A stretch of DNA of 9,481 bases from Acidobacteriota bacterium (GCA_017860075.1 JAFNAH010000025.1:1-9481), one strand, 5' to 3'. Shown: positions 1 through 6,363, counted from the stretch's first letter. Numbers and translations are program-made. Notes: a model not told the origin generated them from the letters alone.

Positions 1-1
1 A

Positions 2-301
2 ATCCCCCTGATCAAGGAGGGGGAATTTCACCCTCGTGAGTTTTACATCGAGCGCATCATCCCGATGCAAGACCTCCTGCAGGAGATACCGTCAATCGTA
101 GTCTCGGGCGGGGACAAGGCCAGACTCCTCCACGGGATGGATCTGAACCTCCTGACCGGCGCTCCAGAGTCTGAAGAGTACCGGATCATGGATGAAGCCG
201 GGCACCTGGTCGCCATCGCGCGACGTCTCCAGACCTTCGCGTCGCCCGTCTCGCAGCCGGCCCACTGGGTGCGTGTCCATCCGCACGTAATCTTCGCCTG
301 A
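2..301 (+). CDS. truB: tRNA pseudouridine(55) synthase TruB, C-terminal part (5' end outside window)
   Basis: Open reading frame that enters from the left edge and ends at TGA 299-301, about 99 residues. TruB converts U55 of the tRNA T-loop to pseudouridine in the cytoplasm. What is visible resembles the end of TruB: an 'IERIIPMQDLLQEIPSIVVS' segment, matching the usual 'hhPhxxhLxxhPxhxh' joint before the C-terminal RNA-binding domain, then a 'LLHGMDLNLL' stretch. After that comes a PUA-like beta segment, 'IMDEAGHLVAIARRL', ending in 'VRVHPHVIFA', which resembles the TruB tail 'G..HP.VVL'. The catalytic Asp domain lies outside the window, so the identification rests on this tail alone. The reading frame stays open upstream of the first internal ATG (65), so 65 is not the real start. 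Confidence 0.68.
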   Translation: MPLIKEGEFHPREFYIERIIPMQDLLQEIPSIVVSGGDKARLLHGMDLNLLTGAPESEEYRIMDEAGHLVAIARRLQTFASPVSQPAHWVRVHPHVIFA

Positions 302-315
302 ATCGAGCGCCGCTG

Positions 316-448
316 TCGGGATCGGCATCGGGGTCGCAATCGCTATTGCCATTCGGGAATTGCGCATCGTCGGCGGACGCCTCAATCGAGGTTGACACAA
401 CCTCGATATCGGAGCCGATATCGATCCCGATTCCGATTCCGATCCCGA
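316..448. repeat. Nested/overlapping inverted repeat cluster with hexamer (TCGGAA/TCGGGA) periodicity
   Basis: Four elements can be read directly. (1) Imperfect long arms: 316-348 matches the reverse complement of 416-448 at about 26 of 33 positions. (2) A perfect 9-bp hairpin: ATCGAGGTT at 385-393 and AACCTCGAT at 399-407, with loop GACAC. (3) A near-palindrome: CGATATCGG at 404-412 and CCGATATCG at 415-423, separated by AG. (4) Tandem hexamers CGATTC/CGATCC in 421-448, which on the other strand read as repeated TCGGAA/TCGGGA. The hairpins overlap, so they cannot all form at once. No adjacent T-run and no transposase are present. This could be a REP-like or other dispersed intergenic element. 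Confidence 0.75.
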
Positions 449-510
449 GGGGAGCTTTGCCCCCGAGGATCTCATGCGAGCGGCTGTGAATGCCCAATCA
501 ATTCCTGCCA

Positions 511-571
511 GCAGAGACGCAAAGCCCAAGAGAGCTTGAGGGCCCTTTGCGGTCTTTGCGTCTCTGCGGTT
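511..571. repeat. Palindromic intergenic repeat of the 'CTTTGCGTCTCTGCGG' type
   Basis: The 14-bp arms are perfect: GCAGAGACGCAAAG at 511-524 and CTTTGCGTCTCTGC at 554-567, with a 29-nt spacer. The right side is also a short tandem array of nearly identical 9-mers: CTTTGCGGT (545-553), CTTTGCGTC (554-562) and CTCTGCGGT (562-570). The spacer has its own small hairpin, CAAG-AGAG-CTTG (527-538). I recall sequences of this style (CGCAGAGACGCAAAG and its complement) as dispersed repeats in intergenic regions of many environmental bacteria; this is from memory, not from a search. It lies 28 nt past the stop of the minus-strand mini-gene and could act as its transcript end. Confidence 0.75.
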
Positions 572-598
572 TCGCGCTCTACACGGTCAGGCGGTCCT

Positions 599-709
599 TC
601 ATCCGCTGGAAGGCGCGCCGCCCTGCTGGGCGAGCGCGGTTATGGGAGCGATGGCAAGGCCGATGCAGAGCACAATCACCCATGCGGGGCGCATTCTACG
701 CATGTTCAT
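599..709 (-). CDS. Hypothetical exported mini-protein, 36 aa, signal peptide plus 9-residue tail
   Basis: I do not recognise this gene. It starts with ATG at 709-707 (minus strand), 5 nt downstream of a full GGAGG (719-715), one of the best ribosome binding sites in the window. It ends at TGA (601-599). The product begins MNMRRMRPAW, a positively charged n-region. A hydrophobic core of about 15 residues follows, then an 'ALA-QQ' signal peptidase I-type site around residue 27, leaving only QQGGAPSSG as the mature part. The Cys at residue 15 does not sit in a lipobox. The frame extends upstream to 964, but that extension has no ribosome binding site and overlaps the TPR gene. Either this is a real small exported peptide, or it is the 5' remnant of a larger secreted-protein gene whose body was lost; repeat DNA begins 28 nt after the stop. 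Confidence 0.5.
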   Translation of the reverse strand: MNMRRMRPAWVIVLCIGLAIAPITALAQQGGAPSSG

Positions 710-714
710 AGAAA

Positions 715-719
715 CCTCC
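715..719 (-). promoter_or_regulatory. Strong Shine-Dalgarno site of the mini-protein gene
   Basis: GGAGG on the minus strand, 5 nt before ATG 709. It decides the start of the 36-aa ORF and is the main reason to believe the ORF is translated. Confidence 0.6.
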
Positions 720-733
720 ATATTTTGAGTTTG

Positions 734-757
734 GGGGGCAACCAGGAAGCCGCCCCC
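734..757 (-). other. GC hairpin in the leader of the mini-protein gene
   Basis: GGGGGC at 734-739 is the reverse complement of GCCCCC at 752-757, giving a perfect 6-bp G/C stem around a 12-nt loop. It lies 15 nt upstream of the minus-strand GGAGG and so would be in the 5' leader of that small gene if transcription starts beyond it. Its function is unknown. No T-run follows on either strand, so it is not a normal intrinsic terminator. Confidence 0.4.
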
Positions 758-826
758 TGTCAACCTCTCTAACCGCGGGATCACGATTTGAGCGAAAAAA
801 TGTCGAGCCGTGCGGCCGGTGAGCCA

Positions 827-855
827 TGGCAATTCAGCAACGGCTGTGCAATAAT
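827..855 (+). promoter_or_regulatory. Possible promoter for the TPR gene and downstream operon (weak)
   Basis: An extended -10-like TGC-AATAAT occurs at 847-855, differing from TGNTATAAT at one position. A poor -35 (TGGCAA, 827-832) lies 17 bp upstream. It is 33 bp before the chosen ATG of the TPR gene. This is read by eye against the sigma-70 consensus only. The divergent arrangement with the minus-strand mini-gene implies that promoters lie somewhere in 720-887. Confidence 0.3.
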
Positions 856-887
856 TGCGGTTCAAGCACAGGGAACAATTGGACACT

Positions 888-2915
888 ATGAAGCTGAGTT
901 CTTCCCGCGCAGGCGGGTATTTTTGTCTACTCACTCTCTGGATTCTGGGCAGCCTGGCCCGCACCGTCCCCGGTCAGGAGAAACCTCCGGTCTCCAAATC
1001 GATCGACCTGGACAAGGAGCTTTCGTCGCCTGTGCCGGAAGACCGCGCAAAGAGCTACTACTACTTTGCACTCTCGAAGTGGTTTGAGGAGAAAGGCGAT
1101 CTGACCCGCGCTCTCACGGAGATGAAAAACGCGCTGAAATACAACGAGAGCAGCGCCTCCGTTCGCATCGAGATGGCAGCTCTGCTGGAACAGATGGGGA
1201 AGTCGCGCGAAGCGATCGACGAGGCCGAGGAGGCAGCCCGGATCGACCCCTCGAATCCGGAGCCTCACTGGGTCCTTGCCAATCTCTATCTCCGATCGCA
1301 GGCTCACGACCGCGCGGTAAGGAGGGAGTCGCTCACCAAGGCTGTGCAGGAGCTCGAGCAGATGCGCAAGGACGCCCCGGACGACGAACGGGCCTACTAC
1401 GCGCTCGGCGGTGCCTACTTCGAACTGGGGGAAACTGAAAAAGGGATCCAGGCCTTCGAGAAGTTCCAGGACCTCGTAACGAACGTGGACGCGGGCTACA
1501 TCGCAATCGCCAGGAATTACGAGCGTTCGGGCAACCTTGACAAAGCGGTTGAGTACCTGCAGAAAGCAATCAAGAACCGGCCGGAGTCATCGGAAAGCCT
1601 GATGATGCTGGCGAGCCTCTACTCCAGGCAGAACAGGCACAAAGACGCGATCCCGCTTTACGCGAAGATACTCGAGCTCAGCAACGACAACCCGGCCGTC
1701 AAGAAACAGCTGGGTGCGACACTTGTGGAAGCCGGCGATTACGAGCAGGCTCAGCGGGTACTCACGGAGCTGGCGAAGGCGACGCCCGATGACAGGGATG
1801 TCCAGGTGCTCCTTGGCCGGAGCTATCTTGGCCAGAGGCAGTACGCGCAGTCGGTCGAAACCCTCCGGTCGGTCGTCGACGCGGATTCAGATCAGGTCGA
1901 GGCCCAGTACTACCTCGGCGTAGCCTATGAGCAGAGCGGAAACACCGCCGAGGCGGTCAAGGTCTTCTCAAACATGGTCACCAAGGCGCGGGAGGGCTCG
2001 GAAGAGTACAAAGCGAACCGGCTGATCTTCCAGCAACACCTGGCAGCTGCCTACCAGGACATGGGGCAGAACGACAAGGCCATCGCTCTGTATGAGGAGA
2101 TGATCAAGAGCTCCCCCGATGCCGGCTCGCGCTTGTATTTCCTGCTGATTAACGCCTATCGAGTGAACCGGCAGCTGGACAAGGCTGTCAGCCTGGGCAA
2201 ACAGCAGCTGGCGAAGAATCCGGATGATGTGAACATCGCACTCGTGTATGCGCGGGCCCTTGCGGATTCCGGAAGAGCCAAAGAGGGTGCCGATCTGCTG
2301 GCCAAGACGCTCCAGGCCAACCCGTCGAATATCGACGTCTATGTCAATCTCAGCCAGGTCTATGTCCAGTCCAGGAAATACGCGGAGGCCGAGAAGATCC
2401 TGCGCAAGGCCGCCGAGCGAAAGCTCGACGCTGAAAGAGTGAAGTTCCAGCTGGCAACCGTGTACGAGCGCCAGAAGGACTATGATCGTGCCGAAACGCT
2501 TTTTCAGGAGCTGCTCAAGGAGAACCCGAAGAACGCGACAGTCCTGAATTACGTCGGTTACATGCTGGCCGATCGGGGCGTTCGCCTGGATGAAGCGGTT
2601 CGCTACGTGGAACAGGCCCTGGAGATGGAGCCGGCCAACGGGGCCTACCTGGATTCGCTGGGCTGGGCCTACTTCAAGCTGGGTGACCTGGAGAAGGCCG
2701 AGAAATACCTGCTGCAGGCAGTCGAGCTCGTGAAGAATGATCCTGTCATGTATGACCACCTGGGTGAGCTGTACTTCAGGATGAATCAGCTCGAAAAAGC
2801 CCGCGATTCCTGGAACAGGTCGGTCGAAGTCGGAACCGAACGCGATGAGGTGGACAGGGTTCGCGACAAACTCCAGTACGTCCAGGAACTCCTGCGCAGG
2901 CAGAAGCCCCGCTAG
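888..2915 (+). CDS. Exported tetratricopeptide repeat (TPR) protein, PA4667/LbcA-like position
   Basis: A 675-residue protein made almost wholly of TPR units. Residues 1 to about 30 are a signal peptide: MKLSSSRAGG, then a hydrophobic core of about 12 residues, then 'RTVPGQ'. There is no lipobox after the core. From about residue 54 to 655 I can lay out about 17 units of around 34 residues with the usual pattern (hxxLGxxYxxxGxxxxAxxxhxxALxxxP); the unit near residues 125-168 has an extra charged insertion. The end carries a recognisable series: NYVGYMLADRG (554), LDSLGWAYFKLG (588) and MYDHLGELYFRM (621). TPR proteins are binding scaffolds, not enzymes. In Pseudomonas the TPR gene PA4667 (LbcA, partner of the CtpA protease) also lies upstream of ispE (ipk)-prs-rplY-pth, with a similar C-terminal motif, so a periplasmic adaptor role is a reasonable inference. 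Start chosen at ATG 888; a TTG at 855 in frame would add residues before the signal peptide. Confidence 0.85.
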   Translation: MKLSSSRAGGYFCLLTLWILGSLARTVPGQEKPPVSKSIDLDKELSSPVPEDRAKSYYYFALSKWFEEKGDLTRALTEMKNALKYNESSASVRIEMAALLEQMGKSREAIDEAEEAARIDPSNPEPHWVLANLYLRSQAHDRAVRRESLTKAVQELEQMRKDAPDDERAYYALGGAYFELGETEKGIQAFEKFQDLVTNVDAGYIAIARNYERSGNLDKAVEYLQKAIKNRPESSESLMMLASLYSRQNRHKDAIPLYAKILELSNDNPAVKKQLGATLVEAGDYEQAQRVLTELAKATPDDRDVQVLLGRSYLGQRQYAQSVETLRSVVDADSDQVEAQYYLGVAYEQSGNTAEAVKVFSNMVTKAREGSEEYKANRLIFQQHLAAAYQDMGQNDKAIALYEEMIKSSPDAGSRLYFLLINAYRVNRQLDKAVSLGKQQLAKNPDDVNIALVYARALADSGRAKEGADLLAKTLQANPSNIDVYVNLSQVYVQSRKYAEAEKILRKAAERKLDAERVKFQLATVYERQKDYDRAETLFQELLKENPKNATVLNYVGYMLADRGVRLDEAVRYVEQALEMEPANGAYLDSLGWAYFKLGDLEKAEKYLLQAVELVKNDPVMYDHLGELYFRMNQLEKARDSWNRSVEVGTERDEVDRVRDKLQYVQELLRRQKPR

Positions 2916-3048
2916 TCTGACCTCCCAAAAGCAGGCCGACAATGTCATCAGGATACGCTGCCCCGGCGATTCCTTGCCGGTGCGAACTCGTCAGCGAGCC
3001 CTGGATGCTCGCGCCATGGAGCTTCAGGTGAGCCAACCCCTCCGCGCC

Positions 3049-3945
3049 ATGGGCCAGGAATCGCCCGACAGACTGCTGGTGCGCTCGTTCGCCAAGGTCA
3101 ACCTGGCGCTGGCGGTACTGGAGCGCCGTCAGGATGGGTTTCACGAGATTCGCACGGTGTTTCAGAGCATCGACATCCACGACACGCTCGAAATGCACCG
3201 ATCGTCAACGCTTGAGCTTGTGTGTGAAGGGCTTCCCGATGTGCCGCCGGAGCAGAACCTGGTATGGAGAGCGGCCAACGCTCTCATGGGCGAGATCCCG
3301 TCGATACAGGGCGCACGGATCACCCTTCGCAAGTTCCTGCCCCGGGGATCCGGGCTGGGCGGCGGCAGCAGTAATGCCGCTGCCACGCTGCTCGGGCTGT
3401 GCCGGTTGTGGGAGGTGGAGGCCGACCCCGCACTGCTGCAGCGGCTGGCATGCGATCTTGGCTCCGACGTCCCCTTCTTCCTGTGCGGCGGGACGGCGCT
3501 CGGCGCGGGCCGCGGGGACGAGGTCTACCCCGTACCGGAACTGCCGGAGGCGCACCTGGTGGTCGTCTATCCCGGGCTGCGCGTCCCGACTTCCGAGGCC
3601 TACGCGCTGCTCACACGCAGGTTGACACCGGACGAATCACACCGTAAAATCTATAGTTTTTGCAGCCTGCTGCAGGCAGGGTTGGATTGCCTGTCCGGAA
3701 CATTCAACGATTTCGAACGTGTGATCCTGGACAGGTACGATTCCATCAGGGAAGCAAGAGATCTCCTGTTGGAACATGGGGCAGTAGCGAGCCTGCTGTC
3801 AGGCAGCGGGTCGTCAGTCTTCGGATTCTTCCTTGAGGAGGAGTCAGCTCTCGCAGCCTCCATCGCCATGAGGCGGGAGGAATGGCGGGTGTTTCCGGCG
3901 AAGACCCTTTCTCGTCTCGGGTTCTTCAAGCGAATGTTCGCGTAG
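3049..3945 (+). CDS. ispE: 4-diphosphocytidyl-2-C-methyl-D-erythritol kinase
   Basis: IspE phosphorylates 4-diphosphocytidyl-methylerythritol with ATP in the MEP pathway, supplying isoprenoids (including undecaprenyl carriers and quinone tails). It is a GHMP-superfamily kinase of 298 residues as called, normal for the family (about 280-300). Visible signatures are SFAKVNLAL with the catalytic Lys at residue 16; the phosphate-binding loop PRGSGLGGGSSNAAA (around 98-112); DLGSDVPFF with the catalytic Asp at 140; and the C-terminal SGSGSSVFG motif. The start is uncertain. ATG 3049 gives ten residues before VRSFAK and matches family length, ATG 3016 adds eleven more, and GTG 3079 would begin right at RSFAK; none has a good Shine-Dalgarno. 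It lies 133 nt after the TPR gene and 77 nt before tRNA-Gln. Confidence 0.93.
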   Translation: MGQESPDRLLVRSFAKVNLALAVLERRQDGFHEIRTVFQSIDIHDTLEMHRSSTLELVCEGLPDVPPEQNLVWRAANALMGEIPSIQGARITLRKFLPRGSGLGGGSSNAAATLLGLCRLWEVEADPALLQRLACDLGSDVPFFLCGGTALGAGRGDEVYPVPELPEAHLVVVYPGLRVPTSEAYALLTRRLTPDESHRKIYSFCSLLQAGLDCLSGTFNDFERVILDRYDSIREARDLLLEHGAVASLLSGSGSSVFGFFLEEESALAASIAMRREEWRVFPAKTLSRLGFFKRMFA

Positions 3946-4022
3946 CCGCCGGCCCCGCCGATCTGTGGTTTGCAGACCGGGTGTGGCCAGGTCCCGCCAT
4001 CTGCGTTTTTCGGTTGGAGGAA

Positions 4023-4097
4023 TGGGGCGTCGTCAAGCGGTAAGACACAGGTCTTTGGAACCTGCATTCGGAGGTTCGAATCCTCCCGCCCCAGCCA
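4023..4097 (+). tRNA. tRNA-Gln (anticodon TTG)
   Basis: The full cloverleaf can be folded by eye. Acceptor stem TGGGGCG (4023-4029) pairs with CGCCCCA (4087-4093), with discriminator G 4094 and an encoded CCA (4095-4097). The D arm has stem GTC (4032-4034) with GAC (4044-4046) and a loop containing GG. Anticodon stem CAGGT/ACCTG (4048-4052/4060-4064) closes the loop CTTTGGA, giving anticodon TTG (4055-4057). The T arm is GGAGG-TTCGAAT-CCTCC (4070-4086). U1-A72 and G73 are typical of bacterial tRNA-Gln. It sits between ispE and prs, 32 nt before the prs start, as in Pseudomonas and Geobacter, so it is probably cut out of the mRNA. Confidence 0.97.
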
Positions 4098-4129
4098 AAC
4101 CTTTTAGCCCGAATACAACACGGTAGCGT

Positions 4130-5089
4130 ATGAGTCTTGGATCCCAGTTACGGAATGCCGAATTGAAAGTGTTTTCAGGGAATGCCAATCCCGAGTTGGC
4201 CAGCGAGATCTGCGAACACCTCGGACTCCCCCTGGGTGAGGCGAAGCTGACCACGTTCAGCGACGGCGAGCTCTATTTCCAGATACTCGAAAATGTCAGA
4301 GGCAAGGACATCTTCGTGATCCAGCCCACCTGCCCGCCGGTCAACAACAACATGATGGAACTCCTGGTCATGCTGGACGCATTCAAGCGTTCATCGGCAG
4401 CCCGCATCACGGCTGTCATGCCGTACTACGGCTATGCCCGGCAGGACCGGAAGGACAAGCCCAGGGTTCCGATCTCTTCGAAACTGGTGGCGGATCTGCT
4501 CACGGCCGCCGGCGCGGACCGGATACTCACCATGGATTTGCACGCGGGACAGATCCAGGGGTTCTTCAACATACCCGTGGACCACCTGTTCGCCGCCCCT
4601 GTGCTCATCGATTATATCCGGAAGTTGAACATCCCCGACCTGACCCTCGTTTCGCCTGATGCCGGGGGTGTTGAGAGGACCCGGGCGTTCGCGAAGCGCC
4701 TGAACGCCGACCTGGCGATCGTGGATAAACGCCGCGTGTCGCCCAATCATGCCGAGGTAATGCACGTTATCGGGCACGTCCAGGGACGCAACATCCTCAT
4801 AGTGGACGACATGGTCGATACCGCGGGCACTCTGGTCAACACGGTTTCCGCGATCCGGAAGAAGAAGGCAAACCGGATCCTGGCCTGTGCGACCCATGCC
4901 GTTCTGAGCGGCCCCGCCAGCGAACGCCTGCGCGAGGCCGCGCTCGATGAAATCATCCTCACGAACACCGTATCGATCGACAAAGCGAAGATCTTGCCCA
5001 ACATGACTGTGCTGAGCGTCGCCAGACTGCTGGCCGAGGCAGTCGGCAGCATTCATGAGGAGACGAGCGTCAGCGATCTTTTCGTTTGA
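4130..5089 (+). CDS. prs: Ribose-phosphate pyrophosphokinase (PRPP synthetase)
   Basis: Makes phosphoribosyl pyrophosphate from ribose 5-phosphate and ATP, the precursor of purines, pyrimidines, NAD, histidine and tryptophan; cytoplasmic. 319 residues, the usual class I length, with no gaps. Visible motifs: FSDGEL near the N-terminus; YYGYARQDRKDKPRVPISSK (ATP-binding and flexible region, about residues 101-120); MDLHAGQIQGFF with the conserved His at 138; the catalytic loop VDKRR with Lys200 and Arg202; and the PRPP-binding loop DDMVDTAGT at residues 226-234. The start ATG 4130 fits the family N-terminus, but only AACACGGTAGCGT precedes it, with no Shine-Dalgarno. It follows tRNA-Gln by 32 nt and precedes rplY by 20 nt, so it is likely co-transcribed. 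Confidence 0.97.
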   Translation: MSLGSQLRNAELKVFSGNANPELASEICEHLGLPLGEAKLTTFSDGELYFQILENVRGKDIFVIQPTCPPVNNNMMELLVMLDAFKRSSAARITAVMPYYGYARQDRKDKPRVPISSKLVADLLTAAGADRILTMDLHAGQIQGFFNIPVDHLFAAPVLIDYIRKLNIPDLTLVSPDAGGVERTRAFAKRLNADLAIVDKRRVSPNHAEVMHVIGHVQGRNILIVDDMVDTAGTLVNTVSAIRKKKANRILACATHAVLSGPASERLREAALDEIILTNTVSIDKAKILPNMTVLSVARLLAEAVGSIHEETSVSDLFV

Positions 5090-5094
5090 TCTGC

Positions 5095-5100
5095 AAGGAG
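5095..5100 (+). promoter_or_regulatory. Shine-Dalgarno site deciding the rplY start
   Basis: AAGGAG, 9 nt before ATG 5110. It supports ATG 5110 over the in-frame TTG at 5086, which would overlap the end of prs and add eight non-family residues. Confidence 0.8.
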
Positions 5101-5109
5101 TTGGATCTC

Positions 5110-5778
5110 ATGTCTCAGATCTTGATCGAAGCAAAACGCCGCGCACCGGGCGGCAAAAACGTCAATCGCCGGCTTCGAACTGCCGGCCTCATCCCTGCCG
5201 TGCTCTACGGGCGCGGGAGAGAGCCGGTACCCCTCTCCGTAGAGCCCAAAGCGGTCGTGGACATCCTCTATTCGGAGAGCGGCCAGAACACGATCTTCTC
5301 GCTCAGCGTGGATGGGGGTGAGCAGACGAACGCCATGGTGAAGGAATACCAGCTGGACCCCGTCAAGGGACGCCTGATCCATACGGACTTCGTTCAGATC
5401 GCGATGGACCGGCTGCTGGAGGTGTCCGTCAACGTCGAACTCGTTGGCGAGGCCGAAGGTGTGAAGGCCGGTGGCCTCCTGGATTTCGTCACGCGCTCGA
5501 TCGACCTGGAATGCCTGCCCGCAGATATCCCGGATTCGATCAAAGTGGATGTGGGTCACCTCAAGATCAACGACTACGTCCGGGTCAAGAACATCGAGTT
5601 CAACTCCAAGATCAAGGTCCTGACGGATCCCGAGGTAGTCATCGTCACCATCTCGCCGCCGCTGAAGGAGGAGGTCGCGCCCGTCGAGGCCGCTCCTGCC
5701 GAGGCTGCGGAGCCCGAGGTGATCAAGAAGGGCAAGGCGACCGAGGAAGGCGCCGAGGAGGAAGCTAAGAAGGAATAG
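5110..5778 (+). CDS. rplY: 50S ribosomal protein bL25, long TL5/CTC form
   Basis: bL25 binds 5S rRNA in the large subunit. This 222-residue protein is the long form known as TL5 or CTC (general stress protein in Bacillus), not the short E. coli form of about 94 residues. Residues 1 to about 92 are the 5S-binding domain, with KRRAPGGKNVNRRLRTAGLI followed by PAVLYGRG. Residues about 95-183 are the TL5 C-terminal beta domain, including EAEGVKAGGLLDFVTRSIDL and CLPADIPDSIKVDV. Residues 184-222 form a low-complexity Ala/Glu/Lys tail typical of this family. The gene lies between prs and pth, the standard neighbours of rplY in Proteobacteria and Acidobacteria. Stop TAG 5776; pth begins 18 nt later. 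Confidence 0.95.
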   Translation: MSQILIEAKRRAPGGKNVNRRLRTAGLIPAVLYGRGREPVPLSVEPKAVVDILYSESGQNTIFSLSVDGGEQTNAMVKEYQLDPVKGRLIHTDFVQIAMDRLLEVSVNVELVGEAEGVKAGGLLDFVTRSIDLECLPADIPDSIKVDVGHLKINDYVRVKNIEFNSKIKVLTDPEVVIVTISPPLKEEVAPVEAAPAEAAEPEVIKKGKATEEGAEEEAKKE

Positions 5779-5796
5779 CGCCGATCCGTGCCAACC

Positions 5797-6363
5797 ATGG
5801 TCCACAGACTCGTAGTGGGGCTTGGCAATCCCGGGGCGCGCTATGCGGCGACACGGCACAACGTCGGATTCATGGCCGTCGACGAGTTTGCGCGTGCGAC
5901 GAAAGCGGGTCCCTGGGCGATCAGGTGCCGGTCGATGGTCTGCGAAGCGACAATCGACGGCCACCCGGTTGTACTGGCCAAGCCGCTGACCTACATGAAC
6001 CTGAGCGGTCATGCGGTGGAACTTCTCTCAGCCGAGTGCGGCTGTTCGCCGGATGCGCTCGTAGTGGTCCTTGATGACCTGAATCTGCCGTTCGGCCGAG
6101 TCCGGGTGAGGAGACGCGGTTCGGCAGGAGGTCATCACGGCCTGGAATCCGTGATCGCGGCACTCGGGAGTGAAGAGATCACACGCGTCCGGCTGGGGAT
6201 CGGCGAGGATGAGACACCGGACGACAAGGCCGGCTTCGTGCTCTCCGAATTCCCCGCGGCTCGCGGGCAGGAATTGAACGAGATGATACGCAGGGCAGCA
6301 GACGCTGTCCGGATAACTGTCAGTGAGGGCGTTGAGAAAGCCATGTCGGCCTGCAATGCCTGA
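5797..6363 (+). CDS. pth: Peptidyl-tRNA hydrolase (Pth family)
   Basis: Releases tRNA from peptidyl-tRNA that drops off the ribosome. 188 residues, within the usual 185-200. Visible: VVGLGNPGARYAATRHNVGF, which holds the catalytic His (residue 21) and the first active-site Asn (11); KPLTYMNLSG with the Met67-Asn68 pair; LDDLNLPFG with the conserved Asp (94); the R-rich GSAGGHHGLES segment; and the end LSEF. In E. coli the segment reads GGHNGL with Asn114 contacting substrate; here that Asn is His (see findings). ATG 5797 fits the family N-terminus (M-hydrophobic-VGLGNPG). GTG 5788 in frame is 13 nt after AAGGA (5770-5774) and is an alternative adding three residues. No ychF follows, unlike in Pseudomonas; rpsF comes next. 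Confidence 0.95.
   Translation: MVHRLVVGLGNPGARYAATRHNVGFMAVDEFARATKAGPWAIRCRSMVCEATIDGHPVVLAKPLTYMNLSGHAVELLSAECGCSPDALVVVLDDLNLPFGRVRVRRRGSAGGHHGLESVIAALGSEEITRVRLGIGEDETPDDKAGFVLSEFPAARGQELNEMIRRAADAVRITVSEGVEKAMSACNA

Larger units (their letters stand above)
302..598. other. Intergenic region between truB and a minus-strand mini-gene; repeats, no credible gene
   Basis: This gap lies between the ends of two convergent genes. It carries a cluster of inverted repeats at 316-448, a small GC hairpin near 449-464, and a palindromic repeat at 511-571. Open frames here exist on both strands, but they translate the hexamer repeats into low-complexity peptide (alternating Gly-Ile or Asp-Pro) and have no ribosome binding site. 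No classical terminator (GC hairpin followed by a T-run) is seen, though the hairpins may still help end transcription from both sides. Confidence 0.7.

Noticed and set aside
92..529. Minus-strand frames over truB and the repeat cluster (also 186-497)
   Set aside because: They translate the hexamer repeats into GIGIGI- or SESES-like low complexity, lack ribosome binding sites and overlap the TruB tail.
758..763. Perfect TTGACA (-35 box) on the minus strand upstream of the mini-gene
   Set aside because: The hexamer 17 bp downstream is TGCCCC, not a -10 box; the nearest AT-rich stretch is about 31 bp away, so no promoter can be supported.
1968..2948. Long minus-strand open frame (326 codons) across the TPR gene
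   Set aside because: It lies fully antisense to clear TPR repeats, has no ribosome binding site or recognisable domain, and its length follows from GC-rich codon use in the real gene.
3946..4022. Terminator or promoter between ispE and tRNA-Gln (GCGTTTTTCGG at the end)
   Set aside because: The short T-run is not preceded by a stable stem, and no -10-like box was found, so neither could be supported.
4391..5056. Minus-strand open frame of 221 codons inside prs
   Set aside because: Antisense to a full-length, motif-complete PRPP synthetase; no independent support.
5053..6012. Minus-strand open frame of 319 codons across rplY and pth
   Set aside because: Both plus-strand genes are well-identified families. 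The antisense product is rich in Asp/His/Arg/Leu in the way typical of shadow frames and spans a gene boundary.
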